The position numbers and the translations under genes are program-made. From contig JAFWEX010000074.1 in assembly GCA_017512705.1 (NCBI GenBank), forward strand, positions 1 to 64,000: a DNA stretch of 64,000 bases. The letters run 5' to 3'. Below the pieces are notes generated by a model, which was given only the letters and a program-made list of their open reading frames with translations, made no database searches and was not told where the DNA came from. The stretch is from Paenibacillus sp. Its GTDB lineage: Bacteria; Bacillota; Bacilli; Paenibacillales; Paenibacillaceae. Numbering within the stretch: position 1 is the stretch's first letter; each line of letters begins with the position of its first letter. Shown in pieces: positions 8,513 through 18,336 of the stretch.

Positions 8513-8553
8513 AAACAGGTTGAAGCAGGGGAGGATGCTGCTTCAACCTGTTT
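8513..8553 (+). terminator. Terminator of the pectate lyase gene
   Basis: A 16-bp perfect stem 8513-8528 with 8538-8553 (AAACAGGTTGAAGCAG and complement), then TTTCTATTTTTC. The rest of the gap 8368-8712 holds nothing else I can identify beyond the AAGGAGG of the next gene. Confidence 0.9.
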
Positions 8554-8712
8554 TTCTATTTTTCTAACTGTGTGGCAATATAGTAGAATCTTAGATTGCC
8601 CATAGGGAAATAAGAAGTATCTTGTGATAACATGTGTACTAACTCACCAATTGCATGATTAAAAAGGGGTGCAGTAATCCATTATTGTGGTATAGAGCAG
8701 TAAGGAGGTCGT

Positions 8713-9414
8713 ATGAACAAAAATATATTATGGATCATTCTGGTCAGCTGTGTACTGCTTGTTCAAGGGTGTACATACGAGAAAAGTGACTCGAAAGAGG
8801 GGAAGAACATGGCTTCACTAGATCAACAATTATTAAGTGCTGCTGAGGCAAAAGATAAGGATAGCATAGAACAGCTCATTCAGCAGGGAGCGAATGTACA
8901 GGTTCAGGATCAGGACGGTAGAACGCCACTGATGATTGCGACCTATAATCATGATGTGCAATCTGCCCAAAAGTTAATTGAGGCAGGTGCAGATGTGAAC
9001 ATACAAGATCATATGTTAAATAGTCCGTTTCTGTATGCAGGTGCTGAGGGATATCTGGATATTTTAAAGCTTACTATTCAGGCAGGAGCAGACCCTTCCA
9101 TAACGAATCGTTACGGAGGAACTGCACTTATACCCGCTTCGGAGCATGGATACGTAGAAGTAGTTCAAGAGCTTCTGACTCAAACCTCGATAGACGTGAA
9201 TCATGTGAATCGTTTAGGGTGGACAGCGCTGCTGGAGGCGATCATTCTAAACGATGGCAATGAACGGCAGCAGGAAACGATTGAACTACTCATTCGTCAC
9301 GGAGCAGATGTGAACCTAGCTGATGGTGATGGAGTGTCTCCTCTCCGTCATGCCCGAGCTAAAGGCTTTAAGGAAATTGAAGAAATATTGATTCGAGCGG
9401 GTGCAAAAAAGTGA
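8713..9414 (+). CDS. Ankyrin-repeat lipoprotein
   Basis: A 233-residue protein. The signal sequence ends in a lipobox LVQGC (Cys 20), so it should be lipid-anchored on the outer face of the membrane. From about residue 35 to the end come five to six ankyrin repeats of about 33 residues, seen as DGRTPLMIATYNHDVQSAQKLIEAGADVN, NSPFLYAGAEGYLDI, GGTALIPASEHGYVEV, GWTALLEAI and DGVSPLRHARAKGFKEI. Ankyrin arrays mediate protein-protein contacts and the partner is not evident. The start follows AAGGAGG by 5 bases. Confidence 0.87.
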   Translation: MNKNILWIILVSCVLLVQGCTYEKSDSKEGKNMASLDQQLLSAAEAKDKDSIEQLIQQGANVQVQDQDGRTPLMIATYNHDVQSAQKLIEAGADVNIQDHMLNSPFLYAGAEGYLDILKLTIQAGADPSITNRYGGTALIPASEHGYVEVVQELLTQTSIDVNHVNRLGWTALLEAIILNDGNERQQETIELLIRHGADVNLADGDGVSPLRHARAKGFKEIEEILIRAGAKK

Positions 9415-9466
9415 CATAGGCTTGATCTCGATCATTTATCTATGCCACATATGTAAACATACCAAA

Positions 9467-9498
9467 ACGAGAGAAGCATAGAATACTGCTTCTCCCGT
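9467..9498. terminator. Convergent terminator
   Basis: A 12-position stem with one mismatch (ACGAGAGAAGCA at 9467-9478 with 9487-9498) lies between the ankyrin gene and the minus-strand stalk-domain gene. Both flanks are A/T-rich (TTATTTGG on plus, TTTTGG on minus). Confidence 0.75.
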
Positions 9499-9556
9499 TA
9501 TTTGGTTTATTGGCAGTGTATATTGGAATACACTATGTTTTCTTTACAAACGAAAA

Positions 9557-10519
9557 TCACTTCTCCCCAGGAACCTCTACAATTATTTTACCTTCGGGCG
9601 AAGCAACAGTGCCGCTTTTTACCGAGCCAGATTTGTTGATGATTTCATAAGCTGTTTCATCCGCCATACGGGAATATTTGAAAGATACAAGGGTTTTACC
9701 CGCGACAGAAGGTCTAGTTCCAGCTTCAGCTACGGATTTGGTTTTGATAAAGAACAGATCACCAATAGTTCCAGCTTGTTTACCCAGATTTGCTTGCCAT
9801 TTCAGCATGGCACTGCCGTTAGCAATGGTATAATAGCTCACCAGATCGTTATCCTGAATCATGAAGAAACGGTCTTTTTTGCCTTGTTCAAATATATACG
9901 TGGTCGATGAGTCTACTGGACCAAGTGGTTTTTTTACTTGCAGACGAGGTTGACCGAGATTCGAGAAACGTGGCAATTGCAGCGCTGCTTCACGGGCAAC
10001 TGTCAGATCGGAACCGTTGTAATCTTTAACTGCCGAAGCATTGGTATTGTAGATGTAAGCTTCTTTCGCAGCTTGATCCCATCGTACTTGTGCGCCAAAC
10101 GTTTCACCAATGGCACGAAGTGGCAGCATGGCTTTTCCTTTAACCAGGATTGGAGCAGAAGACAGGGTTGCATTGGTTCCGTTTTTCTTCATTGTTTTGC
10201 TATTCGGTGTTAGCACGTACTTGTCACTACCGGCCTTGATGCTGATTTGTTTGCTCTTATTATCGTATCCGAACGTGTAGTCTCCAAGAAATTGAAGTTC
10301 AGTTAGTGCGATGTACGTGACACCTTGACGGATGACTACATCATATTCTGCAGGCATATTATTAATATAAGCTGTTGGTTTAACCGTTGCAGCTGCTTCA
10401 GCCACCGATGGAGTAACTAGTGCAGGTGCCGCTCCTGCGGTTAAAATCGAGGCGGCAAGCATCATTTTCCATTTCTTTTGCTTCCATACCGGAGTGTGAG
10501 AAGTTGTTGTTTTTTTCAT
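9557..10519 (-). CDS. Secreted stalk-domain (copper amine oxidase N-terminal-like) protein
   Basis: A 320-residue exported protein. The Sec signal runs to about residue 42 (LAASILTAGAAPALVTPSVAEAAA). Residues about 48-160 hold two repeats of the Cu_amine_oxidN1 'stalk' module, recognised by VTYIALTELQFLGDYTFGYDNKSKQI and PLRAIGETFGAQVRWDQAAKEAYI. The remaining 160 residues are a beta-rich region without a recognised family. Stalk modules are common in Paenibacillus cell-surface proteins. ATG codons at 10525 and 10519 compete, and the second has AAGGAGA 8 bases upstream. No catalytic residues are visible, so a structural or binding role in the envelope is inferred. Confidence 0.8.
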   Translation of the reverse strand: MKKTTTSHTPVWKQKKWKMMLAASILTAGAAPALVTPSVAEAAATVKPTAYINNMPAEYDVVIRQGVTYIALTELQFLGDYTFGYDNKSKQISIKAGSDKYVLTPNSKTMKKNGTNATLSSAPILVKGKAMLPLRAIGETFGAQVRWDQAAKEAYIYNTNASAVKDYNGSDLTVAREAALQLPRFSNLGQPRLQVKKPLGPVDSSTTYIFEQGKKDRFFMIQDNDLVSYYTIANGSAMLKWQANLGKQAGTIGDLFFIKTKSVAEAGTRPSVAGKTLVSFKYSRMADETAYEIINKSGSVKSGTVASPEGKIIVEVPGEK

Positions 10520-10724
10520 GATCATTCTCCTTTCAAACATTAGACGGACTGACTATCCCAAAAGTTGCATATTATTGGAATATCCATAAAAACATTAACC
10601 CAAATTTTTCATATTAAACTTCAAAGTCATAGTCGTTATGAATTTTTCGATATCTTTGTAGATGAGGTGTAACTTTTTAATATATAGAGTGTTTTACATG
10701 AAAATACGTCTATGTGGGAGATGA

Positions 10725-13088
10725 ATGCATGTGATAAAGAGGTCTCGCTGTCAAAGGGTAGTTCATATTTGTACTATGATCCTAACGGGGATCGGCATGA
10801 TGTTACTGACAGGATGCTTAATGCCAGAAGCTCAAAAGAATACATTGGACACCATTTCAACGACCTCAACCTCAACTTCAACATTATCTCCAGATTCAAC
10901 CAAACAGATCTCTGTCAAAGACTCCTATACAAAGGGAGAACGAATAACTTTACAAGAAGGTTTGCCATTATTCAGTGGACGGAAAGACAACCGCGTTGCA
11001 GTGGATCAGATGAAGATTAGCTGTCGCGCAACTCTAACGGATAGGTATACTGTGGCTGCCGTTCAGGGGGAATGGATCAAGGTCAGCACCAAGGAGCAAG
11101 AGCATTATTGGGTTCCGGACTGGTATGCATCCAAGAAGAGTAAAGCGATGACGGCAACAGCTCCTCACACGTTCATTGTTCAGAGCGGCACCAAGCTATA
11201 TCTCACTCCTGGCAGTGCTACAACATGGCCTTACATTCAGGCTCTATCTGGTCAGGCATTACTAGAGGCAGAGTGGGGGGATTGGTACGGTGTGTCCATT
11301 GCTCCGAGGAATGAGGAGTGGACAGATTCTCATCCTGTGTTGCTCTGGATCAAGAAAAAAGATATCAAAGGTAAAACGCCTATACCAGATGGATGGTTTG
11401 AAAGCGAAGTACCGTTGAACACCTCTTTGGTCCGTCACCTGGTAGATACTAGATTGAACCAGACGACCACCACCAAGCAGGTAGTTAAGTGGTTAGGACA
11501 GTCCGATTGGAAGGAGCAATCCAGAAATCTAAATGAACCAGGTCATCCCATGCGGTTGGGACAGGTCTGGAGATATGAGCGGGATGATGCGCATTTGCTG
11601 TTAACATTTGATAAAAACGGCAAGCTGATCGAGATTAGATGGAATATGCCAGCTACTCAATGGAACAAAGAAGCTGCCGTTTGGTATGGAGGTCGTTCGG
11701 ATACGATCTCTTATATTACTCAGATTGCCGCTGGGAAGTCTATGCCACAGACGCTATCTTGGAAGCCTATATGGGTGAATCAAGGGGATCTGAACTATAC
11801 TTTTTTACAAGCAGGGACAGATGATGTTCTTCTAATGAAGGGAGATGATGGTGGATTCAGCGGTATGCATGATGATGATTCCTACTACGCGCTGGATCGG
11901 CATACAGGAAAAACATTATGGAGGGTTCATACTGGATATGGTCCTGCTCAAGCGGTTGTAAATACCAAGCGGGATGCCGTTACGCTATTTACAGCCTATG
12001 ACACAGATCGTAAACAATATCAGGATCGTGTGCGCCACATCAACCTCAAAGACGGAAAGCTTCTATGGGAATATCAAAACGAACAATATGACAAGTTGAA
12101 TAAGAGGAAGAACAAGAAGAATGCTGCTACCGATATCCCGCGGTTGAATGGCATTAAGGCTGCCCGAAATGTAGTTGTTGTGGATACTTCGGCTGCTGAA
12201 GGCTCCAGCAATGGATGGATTCATGTACTGAATAGTTCAAACGGTAAACGGTTATGGAGCAAGAAGTTAACGACAGGTTATCAATTGCTTAATCGCAGTG
12301 CCGATGAGCCCTACGTTTTGTATCGGGAGGGAGACCAGCTAATTGCCGCAGATCCTCTGACGGGACGGACGGTATGGCAGGTTAAAGCAGAACGATCCAC
12401 GATAGATCATATCGAAAATAATCCTTATTTTGATGGCATCTATCGTGATGATCCCTTTGGATCAGTCTCACTTCAACGCTGGATACTATTGGACGATCAG
12501 TGGGTGCTTCTCGATCTGAACTCAGGCAAGAAGCTTTCTCAATTCCCTGCTCGTGCAGGCCAGCAATTAGAAGTGCTTCATGATGGTAGGGTGCTGATTC
12601 GTGAAAATATAAAAGGAGATCTTTACGGTGATTATGTAGACTATACGACCTCCTTATTTGTTCCAGATACAGGAAAGACATCCTGGGTGGTTAAAGCCAA
12701 GATCGAGCGGGCACTGACGGAAGAAAATCAACTCTATGTGATTATGAACGGATATCCTGCGGCTCTGAATTACCGCACGGGGGAGACACTCTGGAGTGCT
12801 AAGGAATCTATTGGAGCCAGCCAATATCCTGTGAATCAGGGCAGCTATTTATTGATCGGAGAACGCCTGCTGCTTCCACTGTACGATGATTTATTGGTGA
12901 TGGATAAAAAGACCGGAGTTTTGCTGGGGCGTATACATGATGTAGTCATGGGTACCCCGGAACATCGGGATCGGGATGCCAAGAATGGCATGATCAACCG
13001 AATCGACGACCAAGTGTACGTCGGATCAGCCAATGGACGCTTCCGTTCCTTTCCAGCCAGCGATATGGAAGTAAATATCTCCCCTTAA
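10725..13088 (+). CDS. Large lipoprotein with SH3-like and PQQ-type beta-propeller repeats
   Basis: A 787-residue predicted lipoprotein: hydrophobic stretch then lipobox LLTGC near residue 31. A Ser/Thr-rich linker leads to two SH3-like segments (about 70-130 and 140-215, with GEWIKVS and EWGDWYGVSI). A central region about 220-330 is unassigned. From about 375 to the end come PQQ/quinoprotein-type propeller blades, seen as ALDRHTGKTLWRVHTG, INLKDGKLLWEYQ, LNSSNGKRLWSKKL, ADPLTGRTVWQVKA, NYRTGETLWSAKE and MDKKTGVLLGRI. The ATG at 10725 is 4 bases from GGGAG. GTG at 10731 has better spacing and may be the true start. Such propellers scaffold envelope complexes; a bound PQQ is not implied. Confidence 0.82.
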   Translation: MHVIKRSRCQRVVHICTMILTGIGMMLLTGCLMPEAQKNTLDTISTTSTSTSTLSPDSTKQISVKDSYTKGERITLQEGLPLFSGRKDNRVAVDQMKISCRATLTDRYTVAAVQGEWIKVSTKEQEHYWVPDWYASKKSKAMTATAPHTFIVQSGTKLYLTPGSATTWPYIQALSGQALLEAEWGDWYGVSIAPRNEEWTDSHPVLLWIKKKDIKGKTPIPDGWFESEVPLNTSLVRHLVDTRLNQTTTTKQVVKWLGQSDWKEQSRNLNEPGHPMRLGQVWRYERDDAHLLLTFDKNGKLIEIRWNMPATQWNKEAAVWYGGRSDTISYITQIAAGKSMPQTLSWKPIWVNQGDLNYTFLQAGTDDVLLMKGDDGGFSGMHDDDSYYALDRHTGKTLWRVHTGYGPAQAVVNTKRDAVTLFTAYDTDRKQYQDRVRHINLKDGKLLWEYQNEQYDKLNKRKNKKNAATDIPRLNGIKAARNVVVVDTSAAEGSSNGWIHVLNSSNGKRLWSKKLTTGYQLLNRSADEPYVLYREGDQLIAADPLTGRTVWQVKAERSTIDHIENNPYFDGIYRDDPFGSVSLQRWILLDDQWVLLDLNSGKKLSQFPARAGQQLEVLHDGRVLIRENIKGDLYGDYVDYTTSLFVPDTGKTSWVVKAKIERALTEENQLYVIMNGYPAALNYRTGETLWSAKESIGASQYPVNQGSYLLIGERLLLPLYDDLLVMDKKTGVLLGRIHDVVMGTPEHRDRDAKNGMINRIDDQVYVGSANGRFRSFPASDMEVNISP

Positions 13089-13171
13089 GAGCTTGTTTCG
13101 GTCGTCATGTTGCTATATTATAAATGGATAGGACTGCTCGCGCTCCGTATATCGGCTGTGCGGGCTTTCTT

Positions 13172-13215
13172 CATGTGTTCTTGAAAGATTTTTGAAAGAA
13201 CCATACATGATTTTT
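13172..13215 (+). terminator. Hairpin and T-run before metN
   Basis: CATGT-GTTCTT (13172-13182) can pair with AAGAAC and ACATG (13196-13201, 13205-13209) with a 3-base bulge, followed by ATTTTT. It could end the upstream lipoprotein transcript or attenuate metNIQ. Confidence 0.45.
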
Positions 13216-13232
13216 CACGGGAGGGAATCTCC

Positions 13233-14042
13233 ATGATTTCATTATATGGTGTTAGCAAAAGGTTCAACGAATGGGGTCCCGATGCCGATCAGGGATTCCA
13301 AGCTTTGCGATCCGTCTCACTCGAGGTGGGACGAGGCGAGATTCATGGTATAATTGGCTCCAGCGGCGCGGGCAAGTCTACCTTGCTGCGGATGATCAAC
13401 GGTTTGGAGCAGCCTGATGGCGGAGAAGTTATTGTGAATGGTCGTCATTTAGAAGGAATGAAAGAGCGGGAGCTGCGGAAGGCTCGGCAATCGATCGGTA
13501 TGATCTTCCAACATTACAATCTTGTCAGTAACCGGACAGTGCTGGGCAATGTGAGCATGTCGCTGGAACTGGCGGGGATATCACGTTCAGAGCGGCGAGA
13601 ACGTGGAATGGAAATGTTGCGATTCGTGGGCCTGGAGGATAAGGCACATCAGTATCCGGCTCAGCTCAGCGGAGGACAGAAACAGCGTGTGGCCATTGCC
13701 AGAGCACTTGCCAATCATCCGGCTGTATTGCTCTGCGATGAGCCAACATCCTCGCTTGACCCACAGACAACAGGTGGAATACTAGATGTGCTGCGTCATG
13801 TGAACGAGACAATGGGCATGACAATTGTGGTTGTTACTCATGAGATGGAAGTGGCTCGCAGATTATGTCACCGAATTTCGGTGATGAAAGAGGGGCAGAT
13901 TGTACGAACCCTGTCTGACTCCGAAGTTCGCAGCATCCCGGCTCCACAGCCCGATCTGCTCACTTCATTGCTTGCAGGTGAAGACTTCGCAGGAACGGAA
14001 CCTGTTGCCCAGCATCTGACGGAACAGGAGGGCGAACGATGA
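13233..14042 (+). CDS. metN: Methionine ABC transporter, ATP-binding protein
   Basis: Powers methionine import. The 269-residue ATPase has Walker A GSSGAGKST (residues about 42-50), Q-loop MIFQHYNLV, signature LSGGQKQRVAIARAL and Walker B VLLCDEPTSSLDP, then a switch His in VVVTHEM. The NLVSNRTVLGNV sequence after the Q-loop is typical of MetN. The C-terminal ACT-like substrate-sensing extension of long MetN proteins is absent; only about 40 residues follow the ATPase core, so methionine trans-inhibition is unlikely. GGGAGGG precedes the ATG by 7 bases. Its stop overlaps the metI start. Confidence 0.93.
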   Translation: MISLYGVSKRFNEWGPDADQGFQALRSVSLEVGRGEIHGIIGSSGAGKSTLLRMINGLEQPDGGEVIVNGRHLEGMKERELRKARQSIGMIFQHYNLVSNRTVLGNVSMSLELAGISRSERRERGMEMLRFVGLEDKAHQYPAQLSGGQKQRVAIARALANHPAVLLCDEPTSSLDPQTTGGILDVLRHVNETMGMTIVVVTHEMEVARRLCHRISVMKEGQIVRTLSDSEVRSIPAPQPDLLTSLLAGEDFAGTEPVAQHLTEQEGER

Positions 14043-14710
14043 TGTTACCTGAGTCTGTGCTTAAATATCAGGACGAGATATGGCAGGCCATTGGTGAGAC
14101 ATTTGTAATGGTGGGGATTTCCATTGCAGCAGCTATTTTGGTTGGTTTGCCTCTCGGGACGTTATTGTACCTGTTTCGTAGAGGGCAGCGATATCAGAAT
14201 CGAGTATTATTTACGGTCTTAGGAAGTCTCGTTAATATTATTCGTTCCTTTCCGTTCTTGCTGCTGGTCGTATTCATGATTCCATTCACTCGTATGGTTG
14301 TGGGCACATCCATCGGTACGTTAGCTGCGACGGTGCCTCTGTCAGTTATCGCTATCGCTTATTATGCCCGCTTGGTCGAACAGGCTCTGCTCGACGTGCC
14401 GAAGGGTGTAATTGAGGCGGCCTCGTCTATGGGAGCCTCGACGGTGCAGCTTGTCGTTAAATTCCTGTATGTGGAGGCCAGATCTGGTCTTGTACTGGGA
14501 CTTACCACGGCAACGATCAGTTTTATATCATATTCCACAGTCATGGGAATCGTAGGTGGCGGCGGAGTTGGCGATTTTGCCATTCGCTACGGTTACCAGC
14601 GTTTCGAAAGTGAAATCATGATATTCATGATTATTATTATGATTATTCTGGTGCAGATGATTCAGTTTACAGGTAATCGACTATCCCGATTTCTGGATCG
14701 AAGGTCATAA
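14039..14710 (+). CDS. metI: Methionine ABC transporter permease
   Basis: A 223-residue inner-membrane permease with five predicted helices. The coupling (EAA) loop reads EAASSMGASTVQLVVKF near residue 122, contacting MetN. FPFLLLVVFMIPFTR near 64 and GGGGVGDFAIRYGYQRFE near 171 are characteristic of MetI. The start ATG overlaps the metN stop by 4 bases with AGGAGG 7 bases upstream. It lies between metN and metQ in the standard order. Confidence 0.93.
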   Translation: MMLPESVLKYQDEIWQAIGETFVMVGISIAAAILVGLPLGTLLYLFRRGQRYQNRVLFTVLGSLVNIIRSFPFLLLVVFMIPFTRMVVGTSIGTLAATVPLSVIAIAYYARLVEQALLDVPKGVIEAASSMGASTVQLVVKFLYVEARSGLVLGLTTATISFISYSTVMGIVGGGGVGDFAIRYGYQRFESEIMIFMIIIMIILVQMIQFTGNRLSRFLDRRS

Positions 14711-14836
14711 GAACAGCAGTGAGTGTTTAACAAAGCGCGCGCAGTCTCCAACAGCAATCAGAGTCACAAGGAAGACATTGGCACCGAGGATTAATCAAGA
14801 ATGACACAAATGACATAGAGAAGGGGTAAACATTCA

Positions 14837-15676
14837 ATGAAGGCAAAATTATTACTTACACTACTTGCGGTTATGCTGGTCGTATCCGCTTGTGGGAAAA
14901 AAGAAGAAACACCGGCTGCTGAAGGTGCAAAGCCAGAATCACAAGCAGGACAGGAAGTCACATTGAAAATAGCTACATTAATTCCACCAATGACAGATGT
15001 GCTGGATATTGTTAAACCGCTCCTTAAAGAGGACGGTGTCAATCTGGAGATTATCGTGTTATCAGATAACGTACAGCCTAACACTGCACTTGCAAACAAG
15101 GAAGTGGATGCTAACTTCTTCCAGCATGTTCCATATATGAAGCAGTATAACGAGGCGAACAATGCTAATCTGGTAGCCGTACAGCCTATCTACAATGCGA
15201 TCTACGGTGGTTACTCCAAAAACTATAAATCCATTGATGAACTGCCGGAAGGTGCAACGATTGCGATCGCAAACGATCCATCGAATATTGGACGTTCCCT
15301 CGTGATGCTGGAGCAAAATGGCCTGATCAAGCTCAAAGAGGGTGTAGGCTTCGATGCTACGCAAGCGGACATCACGGAGAACAAAAAGAACTTCAAATTC
15401 CAGGAAGTGGATCTGTTGATGCTTGCCCGCATGATGGATGATGCTGATCTGGTAGCGATGACTCCAGCATATGCGAGTCCACTTGGCCTTACGCCAAAAA
15501 AGGATGCATTGTTGATCGAAAAGGATGACTCCCATTTTGCCATTACCATGGTTGCACGTGAGGATAACAAAGATTCAGAGGCCATCCAAAAGCTGGCTAA
15601 GCGAATGGCGGGTCCTGAAGTCAAGGCGTTCTTCGAAGAGAAGTACGCGGATATTGTTATCCCGGCATTTGAATAA
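14837..15676 (+). CDS. metQ: Methionine-binding lipoprotein
   Basis: A 279-residue extracytoplasmic receptor of the Met importer, lipid-anchored at Cys 19 or so (lipobox VVSAC). The NLPA/MetQ family core is seen in IATLIPPMTDVLDIVKPLL, NTALANKEVDANFFQHVPYMKQYN, GATIAIANDPSNIGRSLVMLEQNGLIKL and ADLVAMTPAYASPLGL. The Asn-rich and aromatic residues of these segments bind methionine. It starts 126 bases after metI and is followed by a strong terminator. No S-box or T-box leader is visible upstream of metN, so how methionine controls the operon is not clear from the sequence. Confidence 0.93.
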   Translation: MKAKLLLTLLAVMLVVSACGKKEETPAAEGAKPESQAGQEVTLKIATLIPPMTDVLDIVKPLLKEDGVNLEIIVLSDNVQPNTALANKEVDANFFQHVPYMKQYNEANNANLVAVQPIYNAIYGGYSKNYKSIDELPEGATIAIANDPSNIGRSLVMLEQNGLIKLKEGVGFDATQADITENKKNFKFQEVDLLMLARMMDDADLVAMTPAYASPLGLTPKKDALLIEKDDSHFAITMVAREDNKDSEAIQKLAKRMAGPEVKAFFEEKYADIVIPAFE

Positions 15677-15711
15677 ATAAGCACGATAAATCAATATGCA
15701 CAATAAATTTT

Positions 15712-15744
15712 AAGATCTGAGCGTTATTGCTCAGATCTTTTTTT
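15712..15744 (+). terminator. Terminator of metNIQ
   Basis: An 11-bp perfect stem AAGATCTGAGC (15712-15722) with 15729-15739, followed by TTTTTTT. Confidence 0.93.
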
Positions 15745-15807
15745 CTACGAAATTCACAAGCTACTAACAATTGTTTAGAAACTTAACAGTTTATTAATAT
15801 CGCTAAC

Positions 15808-15836
15808 ATACTTTATGTATTATTTTTGCGTATAAT
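15808..15836 (+). promoter_or_regulatory. Possible sigma-A promoter of the chemoreceptor gene
   Basis: TATAAT at 15831-15836 with ATACTT 17 bases upstream. The -10 is perfect and the -35 weak. It lies in the 392-base gap 15677-16068, which otherwise holds only the metQ terminator and no sigma-D motif that I could recognise. Confidence 0.4.
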
Positions 15837-16068
15837 GGATTAAAGTAGTTCAAAAGAATTATTTTCTATGAAAAATCAAGTGGTTTTATGTTGAAAAAAA
15901 TGTCGTTTATAAGCTTTAAGACCTAATTTATAGTTACTCAAGGAAAAATTTGGATGAAGGACAGGGAAGGACGCTTCAACTTATAGTATGAAAAGGAGGG
16001 TTAGTCTCATCTCTAAGAGAGTCACACAGATCACACTATAACTTCATTGAGAAAAGAGGTAGACAAAA

Positions 16069-18054
16069 TTGAAAAAAACAAACTGGTTCAGCAAGCTCCA
16101 TAAAAATTTTAAGTCCAAGCTGGTGTTGGCTTTTATTGCCTTTTTGGCCATTCCTTCATTAAGTATTGGATTTTTATCGTACAGCAGTGCAAAAAATGAA
16201 GTTGAGAAGCAAATTCTACATAGTGCAATGGAAAATGTGAACCTTGCCAGTGCAACCATTGATCTCTCAATTAATGCTAAACGTTATCAGATCGAATATT
16301 ATGCAGACATGCTCGCAGATGAATTAAAACGGGATGATGCCGAGAGTCGGATTTTGGAGGAATTAAAGGGTTATGCTGCGCAAAATACGGATATCGTAAG
16401 TATTGGTCTGGGGACAGAAGCAGGGGAGTTTCTGAATTCCTCTGATGGAGAGATGCCAGAAGACTACGATCCGAGGAAAAGACCTTGGTACATAGAAGCG
16501 ATGAACAGCCCACAACAGGTGATCGTTACGAATCCGTATATATCTGCCGAGACCAGTGACATTACCATTACAATTTCGAAGGCACTGCGTGACCAATCAG
16601 GTGTAATTCAACTGGACCTTGATTTGACGAGTCTCAGTAAATTAGTAAGCGGAATTAAGGTGGGGGAAAAAGGATATTTGATGCTGTTGGATGCCAGCGA
16701 AAAATATGTCTATCACCCGACACTTCAACCTGGAGCAGATGTAACAGAAGATTACTGGACACAAGTATATGAGAATGAATCGGGCAGCTTCAACTACACT
16801 GCGGATCAAGTGGATCGAGTTATGTATTTTGCTACGAATGAATCTACACGATGGAAGGTCGCTGGCACGATGTTCTCTTCCGAAGTAGAGGATGCTGCTG
16901 CACCAATCCTTAATCGAATGATCATTGTTATTGTGTCTTTCCTCGTTCTTGGTAGTGGTATCATCTGGTTGGTCATGAGATCCATCATTAAACCGATCCG
17001 TCAGTTGAAGGATCAGGCGATTCAAGTGAGTAAAGGGGATCTGACTCAGACCATCTCCATTGCAAGCAATGATGAGATCGGTGAATTGAGTGATGCTTTT
17101 GGCAAAATGCAACAGAATCTGCGCGAGTTGATCCAAAATGTAGAGAAAAGCGCGGGTCAACTCGTTACTTCATCGGAAGAAATGAGTCAAAGTGCAGAAT
17201 CGACTAGTGCGGCCAGTGAGCAGGTAGCACGAGCTATTCAGGAGATTGCGATGGGTGCCGAGAAGCAGACCCAGGGGATCGAACATAATCATGTGGCTAT
17301 GAATGAAATTACGATTGGGATTACACGCATTGCTGAACGATCGATAGAAGTCGCTGATTTGGCTAGACAAACGAACGTACAGGCAGAAGAAGGCGGTAAC
17401 ACAGTCAAACAGACCGTGGGTCAGATGCAATCGATTCAAGAAACGGTAGCACAGACGAGTCAGATGATTCATGCGTTATACGAAAGATCACATAAAATCT
17501 CAGCGATCACGGAGTTAATCGGAAGTATGGCCAAGCAGACGAACCTCCTTGCCCTCAATGCATCCATTGAGGCTGCACGTGCAGGTTCCCATGGGAACGG
17601 ATTCGCTGTTGTTGCAGCAGAAGTTCGCAAACTGGCGGAGCAATCTGGACATTCCGTCAATGAAATTGCTGTGCTGACAACGGCAGTCCATGAAGATATA
17701 TCGGCTTCCGTTCGTATGATGGAAAAAGTGACAAACGAAGTTGGAGAGGGTATGGAGATCTCAACAGAGGCAATTCAGAAGTTTGAGCTTATTATGGATA
17801 GCATGCGGGAAACGACACCTCAAATTGAAGAGATTGCAGCTACTTCACAAGAAATCACGGCAGGTGTACAGGAAGTATCCGCTATGTCTAATGAACTTGC
17901 AGGCATCGCTTCGGACAATGCTGCAACTTCCGAGGAGGTCGCCGCTTCTTCAGAAGAGCAACTCGCAGCAATGGAGCAGATTTCTTCATCCGCTCGTGGC
18001 CTGTCCTCCATGGCTGAACAACTGCAGCGCTTGATACAACGATTCAAGTATTGA
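16069..18054 (+). CDS. Methyl-accepting chemotaxis protein with dCache-type sensor
   Basis: A 661-residue transmembrane chemoreceptor. TM1 lies near residues 17-38. The extracellular part (about 40-280) carries the PDC/dCache signature [13 protein letters not shown] and [21 protein letters not shown], then a second lobe with [21 protein letters not shown]2 is near 284-306 and a HAMP domain follows ([17 protein letters not shown]). The signalling domain ends in a helical hairpin whose tip, [21 protein letters not shown], contacts CheW/CheA. The start codon is TTG with AGAGGT upstream. The ligand is not predictable, although dCache sensors often bind amino acids or carboxylates. No chemotaxis partner is nearby, so it feeds a distant che cluster. 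Confidence 0.93.
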   Translation: MKKTNWFSKLHKNFKSKLVLAFIAFLAIPSLSIGFLSYSSAKNEVEKQILHSAMENVNLASATIDLSINAKRYQIEYYADMLADELKRDDAESRILEELKGYAAQNTDIVSIGLGTEAGEFLNSSDGEMPEDYDPRKRPWYIEAMNSPQQVIVTNPYISAETSDITITISKALRDQSGVIQLDLDLTSLSKLVSGIKVGEKGYLMLLDASEKYVYHPTLQPGADVTEDYWTQVYENESGSFNYTADQVDRVMYFATNESTRWKVAGTMFSSEVEDAAAPILNRMIIVIVSFLVLGSGIIWLVMRSIIKPIRQLKDQAIQVSKGDLTQTISIASNDEIGELSDAFGKMQQNLRELIQNVEKSAGQLVTSSEEMSQSAESTSAASEQVARAIQEIAMGAEKQTQGIEHNHVAMNEITIGITRIAERSIEVADLARQTNVQAEEGGNTVKQTVGQMQSIQETVAQTSQMIHALYERSHKISAITELIGSMAKQTNLLALNASIEAARAGSHGNGFAVVAAEVRKLAEQSGHSVNEIAVLTTAVHEDISASVRMMEKVTNEVGEGMEISTEAIQKFELIMDSMRETTPQIEEIAATSQEITAGVQEVSAMSNELAGIASDNAATSEEVAASSEEQLAAMEQISSSARGLSSMAEQLQRLIQRFKY

Positions 18055-18108
18055 GCGGTGTCAAATAAGCCTTTCATTTTGCGAAATTCAATTAAATCAT
18101 CAAAGATC

Positions 18109-18138
18109 AAAGACCGCCTGTCTTGAGGGCGGTCTTTT
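18109..18138 (+). terminator. Terminator of the chemoreceptor gene
   Basis: A 10-bp GC-rich perfect stem AAAGACCGCC (18109-18118... 18128-18137) with a T-rich tail (TTTTGATATTTT). Confidence 0.88.
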
Positions 18139-18336
18139 GATATTTTGTTTGTTTAAATACGTGAGACGGTATGAGCTTTGTTGTCGGGCGGGTGATCCTG
18201 GTGTTCGCAGATGTTGACGAAAGCAGGATATGTTAAGATATGGGCAGGAATGGAGGGGGAAGCCTCTATAACATGAAAAATGATCGGTATTGTGCACCTA
18301 TATCACGCATTTGGACTAAGGAGAGTGGAATGAATA

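Noticed and set aside
13089..13232. An S-box (SAM) riboswitch or T-box expected upstream of metNIQ
   Set aside because: None of the conserved blocks of either element could be found in the 144-base leader.
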